Assembly: GCF_036825535.1 (NCBI RefSeq)
Contig: NZ_CP098813.1
Span: forward strand, 1,178,001-1,242,000
Source: Parasalinivibrio latis
GTDB taxonomy: Bacteria; Pseudomonadota; Gammaproteobacteria; Enterobacterales; Vibrionaceae
Direction: 5' to 3'
DNA length: 64,000 nucleotides
The translations under genes were made by a program, and so were the position numbers. Position 1 is the first letter of the stretch. Every line of letters begins with the position of its first letter. The notes under the pieces were generated by a model. It was not told the DNA's origin and ran no database searches. It saw nothing but the letters and a program-made list of their open reading frames with translations. Shown here piece by piece: positions 1 through 7,486 of this stretch.

Positions 1-87
1 ATAACGTGAACACTGATCACTGATTGTGCCGGTGGCATCAAATAATTACCATCCGGTTGATGATTGTTGATGTGAAAGGAAGAGTGA

Positions 88-576
88 ATGTCTCAAGGAC
101 AAGGGCCTGCCATTGATAGTTTTGATCGGCGAATTTTAGAAATTTGCCAAATTTCAAACCGTACAACCAATGACCGAATCGCTGAAACGGTAGGTCTCTC
201 TCCAGCGGCAGTCCAACGGCGACTAAAAAGACTGCGAGCAGAAAATATCATTAGAGCCGATGTGTCCTTGGTGGATCCCAAAGCCGTCGGTAAAGGTATG
301 ACTTTTGTGGTGCAGGTTGCGTTGGAAAGGGAGCGGTTGGATCTGATGCATAGTTTTAAAAAAGAAATGCTATCTAACCCAGCAGTACAGCAATGTTACT
401 ACGTCACAGGGAGCTGTGATTTTATTTTGGTGATGACGGCTGCTGATATGGAAGAGTATGACAAATTCACTCAGGCAGCTTTCTTTAATAACCCCAATAT
501 TAAGAATTTCCACACCCATGTGGTTATGGATGCAGTGAAAGTGGGGCTCTCTGTTCCAATAGATATAGAACGTTAA
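88..576 (+). CDS. Lrp/AsnC-family transcriptional regulator
   Basis: 162 aa, the usual length for the Lrp/AsnC family. An N-terminal helix-turn-helix (about residues 10-60, with IAETVGLSPAAVQRRLKRL) is followed by an Lrp-type ligand-sensing domain (about 70-150). These proteins form dimers to octamers and usually respond to an amino acid. The ATG at 88 follows a good AAGGAAGAG ribosome binding site. The gene is convergent with the diaminopropionate ammonia-lyase gene and close to a chemoreceptor and an amino acid importer, so an amino-acid-responsive role for these neighbours is a reasonable inference. Its actual targets cannot be read from the sequence. Confidence 0.9.
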   Translation: MSQGQGPAIDSFDRRILEICQISNRTTNDRIAETVGLSPAAVQRRLKRLRAENIIRADVSLVDPKAVGKGMTFVVQVALERERLDLMHSFKKEMLSNPAVQQCYYVTGSCDFILVMTAADMEEYDKFTQAAFFNNPNIKNFHTHVVMDAVKVGLSVPIDIER

Positions 577-584
577 ATCAAAAG

Positions 585-643
585 CTTGTTATTGGAATTT
601 CTGTAAACAATAACAAGAGAGGCAATGAACGGGCTCTCTTGTT
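585..643. terminator. Overlapping hairpins between convergent genes
   Basis: Two inverted repeats share the bases AACAAG. The first pairs 585-594 (CTTGTTATTG) with 608-617 over a 13-nt loop. The second pairs 612-621 (AACAAGAGAG) with 634-643 over a 12-nt loop. They cannot form together. The position, between the stops of the Lrp gene and the ammonia-lyase gene, suggests a two-way terminator; T-richness downstream is modest on both strands. Confidence 0.55.
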
Positions 644-651
644 TCTCTTGA

Positions 652-1845
652 CTATTCAGCAATAAGTTCTTGATACACAATTGGGTCTGTAGCCCCTTCA
701 GTGCCAAGTACCAGTATTTTGCTGTCCTTTCCTATGCGCAACTGTTTAGCTAACTCATTGTCATCAGCAGCCACGAGTAGAGCGGCTAACCCGGCGACAG
801 CAGACTCTCCTGCTTCAATTATTGGATCAGACCCAAAACTTTTGGCGAGAAGGCGCATTGTCTGAGGAACGGTATCTTCACTGATAGTTAGAAAATCGTT
901 GGCTCCATTTGAAAGAATTTTCCATGCAAGCATTGAAACCTCACCACATTCAAGTCCAGCCATCAAAGTGGTTAGATCCCCCTCAACGGCAACGGGTTTT
1001 CCTGCAACTGCACTTTTCTGGAGGCAGTTTGCCGCCTCAGGCTCTACAACGATAAAACGTGGTCGCAAATTCCCCCATTGTAGCCAAAAGTAACCGCACA
1101 CCGCAGACGCTAAGCCGCCGACACCGCCTTGAACAAAGACATGTGTCGGGATGTCATCTCCCAATTGTTTTGTTATCTCGGATAACATCACTGTGTACCC
1201 TGCGGCAACGTGTTTGGGTATCTCCATGTATCCTTCGTAAGACGTATCTGAAACGATGATTCGTTGGTGGACCCGGGCGTTTTCATCAGCGATGCGTACA
1301 GATTCGTCATAGTTGCCGTCAATACGAATGACTTCAGCACCGAAGGCTTCCATGGCAGCTTTTCGTCCTTCGGAGACATCTTTGTGTATATAGATAACGC
1401 ACCGACACCCAAACATTTGTGCTCCCCAAGCCACCGAACGGCCGTGGTTTCCGTCTGTGGCGCAGGTAACAGTGACATCAGAAAGCTTTTCCTTCCATTG
1501 GCCGGCTAAAAGAGAAGCAAAGTCGGGGATTTCACCATAACGTTTTGAAGCAACCAACTGGAGTTGCTTACCTACCGCATATGCTCCTCCCAGAGCTTTG
1601 AAACTTTTTAGCCCAAACCGTTTGGCTTCGTCCTTGTACCAAATCTTGCTGACACCAATCTCATTTGCCAAACAGGATAACTGATGTAAAGGGGTCTCAT
1701 TGTATTCCGGCCAAGCGGAGATGCTATCAATTGCTTCCTTGGCCTGTTCTAAGTCGAGAACCTTCTTTTGTTCATCAGAATACTCTGCATCCGCATTTGC
1801 TTTAGGATTTAAAAAGTGGGTTATCCTGCCTGATACCAATACCAT
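652..1845 (-). CDS. dpaL: Diaminopropionate ammonia-lyase
   Basis: 397 aa, a fold-type II PLP enzyme of the YgeX/DpaL family. It splits 2,3-diaminopropionate into pyruvate and two ammonia molecules in the cytoplasm and often also acts on D-serine. The PLP lysine is K83 in GLKSFKALGG, and a glycine-rich phosphate-binding stretch (VQGGVGGLASAV) lies near the middle. The ATG at 1845 has an AAGGAG site 10 nt upstream. The convergent Lrp regulator, the chemoreceptor and the polar amino acid importer upstream make an amino-acid uptake and breakdown neighbourhood. A serine or threonine dehydratase-like activity is an alternative, but the DpaL-type sequence around the lysine favours this call. Confidence 0.85.
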   Translation of the reverse strand: MVLVSGRITHFLNPKANADAEYSDEQKKVLDLEQAKEAIDSISAWPEYNETPLHQLSCLANEIGVSKIWYKDEAKRFGLKSFKALGGAYAVGKQLQLVASKRYGEIPDFASLLAGQWKEKLSDVTVTCATDGNHGRSVAWGAQMFGCRCVIYIHKDVSEGRKAAMEAFGAEVIRIDGNYDESVRIADENARVHQRIIVSDTSYEGYMEIPKHVAAGYTVMLSEITKQLGDDIPTHVFVQGGVGGLASAVCGYFWLQWGNLRPRFIVVEPEAANCLQKSAVAGKPVAVEGDLTTLMAGLECGEVSMLAWKILSNGANDFLTISEDTVPQTMRLLAKSFGSDPIIEAGESAVAGLAALLVAADDNELAKQLRIGKDSKILVLGTEGATDPIVYQELIAE

Positions 1846-2101
1846 TTATGGTCTACTCCTTGTAAAACTGAATTCACACCCAAAGGAAAATAACGAGTTC
1901 AGCTAAAAGCATACGATGGATTTGAAGAGGGGATTAATTGATATCTTTATTGTGGATGAAGAAAAAGTGCAAATATAGCTTCTAAGGGTAGAGAAAAGAG
2001 TATTTATAATTCGAAGCCCCCCATTTTGCATTTGGCTACACCTTTTCAACAGGCCAGCCAAATATTGTTTCTGCATTTCTGGTTTGGTGAATATGGAATA
2101 A
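1846..2101. promoter_or_regulatory. Leader region of the ammonia-lyase gene
   Basis: 256-bp gap between the chemoreceptor stop and the ammonia-lyase start, both genes on the minus strand. It holds an inverted repeat with 8-bp arms (ATTTGGCT at 2030-2037, AGCCAAAT at 2056-2063) without a following T-run. The promoter of the ammonia-lyase gene is expected here, but I cannot place it with confidence. Confidence 0.3.
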
Positions 2102-3700
2102 TTAGGTCTGGTAACCGCTGATAAGAACCCGAAGCTCTGCAGACTGCGCGCTGAGTGCATCACTGACTTCAGCGGTTTTCCCGACAGTTTCATAGAGGAC
2201 AATACTGTTGCCTTTCAGGGAACGACGGCGTTCGGTGATAAGTTCCATTTCAGCCTGTTGGGTGTGCATTGACTCAACGACCTGCAGGCTGATTTCCTGG
2301 AGGTTATCAAATGTCTGGCCAAGCGTTTTAAGGTGGTCGTAGAGCTCTTTTGTGGATTTCTGGTTCTTGTCGGATGAGTTCACGGTGTCTTCAAGCAGCG
2401 AGGAGGCTTTGTCGACATTGTTCGTCAGTTCAGTGATCCAGGACTTAATTTGGTCTGTTGATTCTGCCGTGCGCTTGGAAAGATTACGAACTTCATCCGC
2501 TACAACAGCAAATCCCCGTCCATGGTCACCGGCTCGCGCTGCTTCAATAGCCGCGTTGAGTGCCAGCAGGTTGGTTTGATCGGCGATATCCGCAATGACA
2601 TCCATGACGCTGGTGATGTTATCGCTGGTGGATTTCAGGGTTGTAATGGTTTCTGAAACCGCAGATAGCGCTTTGGCATTTTCCTGTAAGGTTCCTTCAT
2701 TGGTTTTCATCCGGTTGCGGATCTGTTGGTTGCTTCCAACTGCACTGTGAATGTGATTCTGCGTCTGGGCAATGGAGTCAAGTATTTGTGCTGAAGCGCC
2801 GTCAACCGCTGAACCGGATTGTGCGACACCAGCTATCTCTTCCCGGTTTTGGTTCGCCACTTTTTCTACTTGCAGGTTTTGCTCAAAAAGCAGCGTCGAT
2901 TGGTCGTCGAGCATACGGGATTTTTCTTTTATGGAGTGGATAAATTCCCTGAACTGGAGCAGAAGGTTATTGGTGACCTGGCACACCGCATGGATTTCAT
3001 CATTGCCTTTGTCTTGAATCTGCCCGGTAAGGTCAGAATTCGCTTCCAGCTGCTGCAACTGAACAGCGATAGAACCCAGTCGTTTGATAACCGCACGGCG
3101 CAACCAGGCAAACAGGGCTAAAACTACGATCAGTGATACCAGACAGCCTGCTATGATTAACGTCCCTTGGTCCCGAAGGAAATGTGTCAACTTAAGAGCC
3201 GATTGTTCTGCCTTATTGTTTCGTTGATCTTGAAGTAACTCAATTTCAGTGATCATTGGGGCAATGGCACTGTAGAGATCAAAGTCGACCAACCTGCCGA
3301 AATCGTAATAGCTTTTTTCCTTGACGGCGCGGTCCATTTTATTCCAAAGCGAATCAATTTTTTCCTTTCTTTCCTGTTGTTCCTCGAACCACGGTGCAAG
3401 GGATGGGTCGCTTTTGACCGCGCTCCAGGTTTCCTGATATTCCGCTTTCAGCTCCGGGTAGGCTTTGTCGATCTCATTCCACAACAGCAATTGGGCTTTC
3501 ACTTTTTGTGAGAAGTCGACAATGTGGCGATGGCTTTTTTCCAGCGCAATGAGCCGCCAAAGGCTTGGCAGCTCATTGTTTACGTAGTTTGCAGTGACAT
3601 CATGCGAGCGACTTGAAATCCATGTCGCCATGTATCCCAGTGAGATAATCGTGGCTGAGAAAAAGAAAAAGGTAATTAGAAATCTCTGTTTAACCGTCAT
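2102..3700 (-). CDS. Methyl-accepting chemotaxis protein
   Basis: 532 aa transmembrane chemoreceptor. It has an N-terminal membrane helix (about 8-28), a periplasmic sensing region of about 150 residues that looks helical (probably a four-helix bundle), a second membrane helix (about 177-200), a HAMP linker, and a cytoplasmic signalling domain with the conserved hairpin tip (DQTNLLALNAAIEAARAGD, then GFAVVADEVRNLS). It would signal through CheW/CheA to the flagellar motor. The ligand is unknown; the adjacent amino acid importer suggests an amino acid. The ATG at 3700 has a GAGG site 4 nt upstream that sits inside a strong hairpin. Confidence 0.93.
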   Translation of the reverse strand: MTVKQRFLITFFFFSATIISLGYMATWISSRSHDVTANYVNNELPSLWRLIALEKSHRHIVDFSQKVKAQLLLWNEIDKAYPELKAEYQETWSAVKSDPSLAPWFEEQQERKEKIDSLWNKMDRAVKEKSYYDFGRLVDFDLYSAIAPMITEIELLQDQRNNKAEQSALKLTHFLRDQGTLIIAGCLVSLIVVLALFAWLRRAVIKRLGSIAVQLQQLEANSDLTGQIQDKGNDEIHAVCQVTNNLLLQFREFIHSIKEKSRMLDDQSTLLFEQNLQVEKVANQNREEIAGVAQSGSAVDGASAQILDSIAQTQNHIHSAVGSNQQIRNRMKTNEGTLQENAKALSAVSETITTLKSTSDNITSVMDVIADIADQTNLLALNAAIEAARAGDHGRGFAVVADEVRNLSKRTAESTDQIKSWITELTNNVDKASSLLEDTVNSSDKNQKSTKELYDHLKTLGQTFDNLQEISLQVVESMHTQQAEMELITERRRSLKGNSIVLYETVGKTAEVSDALSAQSAELRVLISGYQT

Positions 3701-3704
3701 ACAT

Positions 3705-3735
3705 CCTCGGTTTATTTCCTTGAGTTAAACCGAGG
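3705..3735 (-). promoter_or_regulatory. Hairpin enclosing the chemoreceptor ribosome binding site
   Basis: Perfect 10-bp inverted repeat (CCTCGGTTTA at 3705-3714, TAAACCGAGG at 3726-3735) with an 11-nt loop, ending 4 nt before the chemoreceptor ATG. Read on the minus strand, the GAGG ribosome binding site is in the 3' arm and an AAGGAA lies in the loop. It could limit translation. There is no T-run after it, so it is not a standard terminator. Confidence 0.55.
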
Positions 3736-3812
3736 ATAAAACGGGTTTGTTTAATTAATGTTTCAAATGTCTCTTTTTAGAGATGTACTTTAGGTATATA
3801 TGTTTTCAGGCA

Positions 3813-4730
3813 TTACTTCTGTAGATGCTTGCGACTGCGCTTTTCAATGGTATTGAAAGTCAGTGACAGCGCCAGGCAAAGCATCAGGTAGGACGCGCCA
3901 ACCATCAGCCATATTTCAAAGATGTAGCCGGATGAGTTTGCCATCTCAGTGCCGACAAAAGTCAGCTCTTGGATGGAGATTAACGAAACAATCGAGGAGT
4001 CCTTCACCAAGGAAATGGCCTGCCCGGCAAGCGGTGGGGTAATGGCTGTCATAACCTGCGGTGCAATCACGTCTTTTAGGGTTGTCCAACGGGACATCCC
4101 CAAAGACTGGGCCGCTTCCCACTGTCCTTTAGGTATGCTTTCCAAGCCAGAGCGAACAATTTCCCCAATGTAAGCCGCAGAGAGCATACCGATGCAAAGC
4201 ACGCCGGAAACCAGGTTTTCCCATAGGTTGGCGGAGCCAAACAGGAAAGACTGGAGCTTGTTAACCTCTCCGTTATGCTCTCGCAAGATTGCTTCCAACC
4301 CCAACAGCGGAATCAGCTGGTTTGAGATAAAGAAATAGAAAATAAAGACAAACACCAAGGGCGGGATATTTCTCACCAACTGAATGTATGCAGTTGCGGG
4401 GACGCGGAAAATGGCCAGTTTTGAATAACGGGCAAGGCCGAGCAGTGTGCCAAAAAACAGGGCAAAAACCATTCCCCATGCGCTTAGCCTAATTGTGGCG
4501 ATAAGCCCCTGGAAGAAATAGGGCAGGCTACCGTCGGCTCTCGGAGTAAACACTAACTCAATGGCCTGATCCCAGTGCCACTGGTAGTTAACGCCCACTG
4601 ACGAACGATAGTAAAGCCATCCGCAGGCCAGCGCGACAGTTGCCAGCAAGATATAATCGAGCGGGGTCAGGCGCCGGTAAAAAGGGACGCCTTGTGCCAC
4701 AATGGTTTTTTTTATTATCGTGTTTTCCAC
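3813..4730 (-). CDS. Polar amino acid ABC transporter, permease subunit
   Basis: 305 aa inner-membrane permease of the HisMQ/GltJK type. A first helix near residue 30 is followed by the conserved transport domain with the EAAxxxG-type loop (GQWEAAQSLGMSRW) that contacts the ATPase. It pairs with the other permease, the binding protein and the ATPase encoded just upstream on the same strand. The start is GTG at 4730 with AAAGGT 6-8 nt upstream. It is the last gene of the operon and is separated from the binding protein gene by a 180-bp gap filled largely by a 7-bp tandem repeat. Confidence 0.9.
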   Translation of the reverse strand: MENTIIKKTIVAQGVPFYRRLTPLDYILLATVALACGWLYYRSSVGVNYQWHWDQAIELVFTPRADGSLPYFFQGLIATIRLSAWGMVFALFFGTLLGLARYSKLAIFRVPATAYIQLVRNIPPLVFVFIFYFFISNQLIPLLGLEAILREHNGEVNKLQSFLFGSANLWENLVSGVLCIGMLSAAYIGEIVRSGLESIPKGQWEAAQSLGMSRWTTLKDVIAPQVMTAITPPLAGQAISLVKDSSIVSLISIQELTFVGTEMANSSGYIFEIWLMVGASYLMLCLALSLTFNTIEKRSRKHLQK

Positions 4731-4910
4731 GTATTACCTTTTCATTTCAGTGTCGAGCGCTAAAAAAAGGAGAAGTGAGACCAAAGGTCTGTTCAAAAAC
4801 GCACATACTGAATCAGCTTCTCGCTTCTCGCTTCTCGCTTCTCGCTTCTCGCTTCTCGCTTCTCGCTTCTCGCTTCTCGCTTCTCGCTTCTCGCTTCTCG
4901 CTTCTCGCGC
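4731..4910 (-). promoter_or_regulatory. Operon gap with terminator-like signals
   Basis: Gap between the binding-protein stop and the last permease start. Read on the minus strand it holds the 13-copy GAGAAGC repeat, then a short hairpin (AGACC-TTT-GGTCT, 4778-4790), then CACTTCTCC followed by seven T (4762-4777). CTTCTC there is complementary to GAGAAG of every repeat copy, so a hairpin with its 3' arm just before the T-run is possible with many alternative 5' arms. Confidence 0.4.
4816..4906. repeat. Tandem 7-bp repeat, 13 copies
   Basis: Thirteen perfect head-to-tail copies of GCTTCTC (GAGAAGC on the transcribed minus strand), 91 bp, starting five bases after the binding-protein stop codon and followed by a partial copy. 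The tract is noncoding; the apparent SRFSLLA repeat peptides in other frames are a by-product of the 21-bp period. Such a tract is expected to change copy number by slippage. It lies inside an operon, so copy number would alter the spacing to the next gene. Confidence 0.95.
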
Positions 4911-5738
4911 TTATTGCCCGTGTGCTATCTGGTTTTCCCAATCAAGGGTAGAGAACCAGTATTCATAACGTTCCTGCAGCCAACCGTCATCAGTACGTGC
5001 TTTGATCCATGCGTCGAAGAAGTTCTTCTTATCCTCCTCGCCAAGGCGGACGGCAAATGCTTCATTACCTTTAGAAAGACGTTCTTTAAATGGCAGGTAG
5101 AGTACATCTGAGTGTTTAACGGTTTCGTGCTCTGGCTTAGGGCTTGAAGCAATTACTGCATCTGCATTACCGTTCAGAACTTCCTGAAACGCCTGCGCAT
5201 CGTCATCAAACTGGAGGAGCTTGGCTTTTGGGAAGGTTTCACGAGCTACCTGGACAGTAAATGCACCACGGCGTACCGCAATTTTGGTACGGCGGGAGTT
5301 AAGGTCATCAAATGTTTTCACATCACCTTTTTCATTCTTGTTGACCGCCACCTGCACTCCCGAATGGGAATAAGGCAGGGTAAACAGCACGCTTTTTGAG
5401 CGTTCTGGGGTGATGGACATACCGCCAATGATCACATCGAATTTCTTGGCCAGTAGGGCGGGAATAATCCCATCCCATGCTGTTGGGACAAATTCCACTT
5501 TCCAACCACTGTCTTTTGCCAGTCGTTTGGCTACATCAATCTCGAAACCAATCAATTCACCTTGCTTGTTTCGCATCGCCCAGGGGACAAACGTAGACAT
5601 GCCGACGCGAAGTGTTCCGCGCTCGTTAATTTTATCGAGGTTAGGTGTGTTGTCTGCTGCAAAGGAGGGGGCTGACAAAAGAAAACTCAACAGCACCGCT
5701 GCTGCCCCTTTGACTATAGAACGTCTTTTAAAAACCAT
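4911..5738 (-). CDS. Polar amino acid ABC transporter, substrate-binding protein
   Basis: 275 aa periplasmic binding protein of the SBP-bac-3 family (LRVGMSTFVPWAM near the mature N-terminus, then DVIIGGMSITPERS). I start it at the ATG at 5738 (MVFKRRSIVKG), not at 5774, because AGGAGAA lies 6 nt upstream of that ATG. The N-terminus is a signal peptide ending near PSFAA; the KRRSIVK stretch resembles a Tat motif, so Tat export is possible. It delivers substrate to the two permeases of this operon. Which amino acid it binds cannot be read directly. Confidence 0.92.
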   Translation of the reverse strand: MVFKRRSIVKGAAAVLLSFLLSAPSFAADNTPNLDKINERGTLRVGMSTFVPWAMRNKQGELIGFEIDVAKRLAKDSGWKVEFVPTAWDGIIPALLAKKFDVIIGGMSITPERSKSVLFTLPYSHSGVQVAVNKNEKGDVKTFDDLNSRRTKIAVRRGAFTVQVARETFPKAKLLQFDDDAQAFQEVLNGNADAVIASSPKPEHETVKHSDVLYLPFKERLSKGNEAFAVRLGEEDKKNFFDAWIKARTDDGWLQERYEYWFSTLDWENQIAHGQ

Positions 5739-5779
5739 GCTCACTTCTCCTAATGACTGGATACTGAAAGTCACTTAAG

Positions 5780-6586
5780 TTATCGCCATTGTGCACCTAA
5801 CCGGTGTTCCAGCCAGGCAGAAAGACCAGAAAGCGATAGGGTAAGAACCAGATAAATTGCCGCGACGGTAAACCATATTTCAAATGGCATCGCGGTTTCA
5901 GAAATGATGTTTCGGCCTTCTGTGGTCAGATCGAAAATAGCCATGACACTGACAATTGAGGAATTCTTTATCAGGGAAATAACCTCGTTAGTCAGCGGCG
6001 GCAAAATCCTCTGGATTACCTGGGGGAGGATGACATCTTTGTAGGTGCTGAACTTGGTGAGCCCCAACGAACGGCATGCCTCAAATTGGCCATCGGGAAT
6101 ACTGGCAAGGCCTGCCCGGAAGATTTCAGCCGTGTAGGCGCCTTGGAACAGTGATAAAGCGAGCACCGCGGTTGCAAACCGGTCGAGACCGATAACTGGC
6201 CCGAAGACAAAATAGAGTAAATAAATCTGCACCAGCAAAGGCGTGTTGCGGACCAGCTCTATATAGCCTCTTGCAAGGCCTCGTCCCACCATCGAGTTGG
6301 ACAGGCGCAGCAGCGCAGTTCCCAACCCAATGACAAGGGTAAACACCAGACTGATTGCGGATATTTGAACCGTGACCAGCAGGCCGTCCATCAATTCAGC
6401 CGGCCACCATTCACCATCTTCAAAAAAGAACAGATAATCCGGTACCCGCTCCCATTGCCAGTGGTATCCCATTGCTTCGGCACCACTGTCCAACAACCAG
6501 ATAAGTCCCAATGTAAGAATGGCTATCTGTGCCAGGCCGGACAAAACAGGTTTGAGTATCTTGGAGTACGTCGTTTTGAGCTGCAT
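5780..6586 (-). CDS. Polar amino acid ABC transporter, permease subunit
   Basis: 268 aa HisMQ-type inner-membrane permease with the EAAxxxG-like loop GQFEACRSLGLTKF. It starts 1 bp after the stop of the ATPase gene, so translation is probably coupled, and ends 41 bp before the binding-protein start. It has an N-terminal helix plus the usual transport core and would pair with the second permease at 3813-4730 in a heterodimeric channel. Confidence 0.91.
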   Translation of the reverse strand: MQLKTTYSKILKPVLSGLAQIAILTLGLIWLLDSGAEAMGYHWQWERVPDYLFFFEDGEWWPAELMDGLLVTVQISAISLVFTLVIGLGTALLRLSNSMVGRGLARGYIELVRNTPLLVQIYLLYFVFGPVIGLDRFATAVLALSLFQGAYTAEIFRAGLASIPDGQFEACRSLGLTKFSTYKDVILPQVIQRILPPLTNEVISLIKNSSIVSVMAIFDLTTEGRNIISETAMPFEIWFTVAAIYLVLTLSLSGLSAWLEHRLGAQWR

Positions 6587-6587
6587 A

Positions 6588-7325
6588 TCAGTGGCTCAGG
6601 ATCTGGTTGAGGAATGCCTGGGTACGTGGGTGTTGCGGTCTCTCGAAGAGCTGTTCTGGCGGCGCATTCTCAAGAATCTGGCCGTCGTCCATAAAAACAA
6701 CTCTGTCGGCAACCCGGCGGGCGAAGCCCATCTCATGGGTTACGCAAACCATGGTCATGCCATCTTCAGCCAGCTCTACCATGACATCCAATACTTCATT
6801 GATCATCTCCGGGTCCAGAGCCGAAGTGGGCTCATCGAAGAGAAGGATTTCAGGTTTCATGCATAGAGAGCGGGCAATGGCTACACGCTGTTGCTGACCG
6901 CCTGACAGTTGGATTGGGTATTTATTGGCTTGCTCTGCAATCTTTACCCGAGCCAGGTAGTGCATGGCCCGCTCGGTGGCTTCCTGTTTACTGAGCTTTA
7001 ATGTCCGCATCGGGGCAAGGGTCAGATTTTCAAGAACGGTCATGTGGGGAAACAGGTTAAAGTGTTGAAACACCATACCTACTTTACCCTGGTGACGTGT
7101 TTGTGGTGATACTGTCTCACCCAGCACGTCTATTTCCCCGGATTCATAGGTTTCCAAGCCATTGATGCAACGTATCAGTGTCGATTTGCCGGACCCAGAT
7201 GGGCCACAAACAACCAATTTTTCACCTTCGCTGACTGTGAGGGATATGTCCTTTAATGCCCGAAACTGACCAAACCATTTGTCAACACTGTCAAAGCGAA
7301 TGACGGCTTTACTTAAGGTATTCAA
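6588..7325 (-). CDS. Polar amino acid ABC transporter, ATP-binding protein
   Basis: 245 aa GlnQ/HisP-type ATPase. Visible motifs are Walker A (GPSGSGKST), the Q-loop (MVFQHFNLFPHMTV), the signature LSGGQQQR and Walker B with switch residues (ILLFDEPTSALDPE), then the H-loop (CVTHEMG). The start appears to be TTG at 7325 with AAGGA 6 nt upstream; no better ATG or GTG lies nearby. It is the first gene of the four-gene importer operon and is preceded by a 21-bp palindrome. Confidence 0.92.
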   Translation of the reverse strand: MNTLSKAVIRFDSVDKWFGQFRALKDISLTVSEGEKLVVCGPSGSGKSTLIRCINGLETYESGEIDVLGETVSPQTRHQGKVGMVFQHFNLFPHMTVLENLTLAPMRTLKLSKQEATERAMHYLARVKIAEQANKYPIQLSGGQQQRVAIARSLCMKPEILLFDEPTSALDPEMINEVLDVMVELAEDGMTMVCVTHEMGFARRVADRVVFMDDGQILENAPPEQLFERPQHPRTQAFLNQILSH

Positions 7326-7395
7326 AGAAAATCCTTAGCTTTTATCTTTATAATTTTCGTCAAAGGATACCCTAAAAAGTAACATAAAACTCCCA

Positions 7396-7416
7396 ATTCA
7401 CGTTGTGAACGTGAAT
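7396..7416. promoter_or_regulatory. Operator-like palindrome upstream of the importer operon
   Basis: 9-bp perfect arms (ATTCACGTT, AACGTGAAT) around a GTG centre, 71 bp upstream of the ATPase start. It has no clear T-run, so a regulator site is more likely than a luxQ terminator. It does not match the Arg or Tyr box consensus. Confidence 0.45.
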
Positions 7417-7486
7417 CAGGAGGCATAACAAGGGAAGGGCTTATTGCATTGATGAATGAATGTGGAGCCTATTTATTAAGACAGCA

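Noticed and set aside
4816..4906. CRISPR array
   Set aside because: Seven-base units directly adjoining one another without spacers; a simple tandem repeat.
4640..4968. Plus-strand frames with SRFSLLA heptapeptide repeats
   Set aside because: They arise from reading the 7-bp noncoding repeat (21-bp period) and lie opposite or between the importer genes; no ribosome site and no family.
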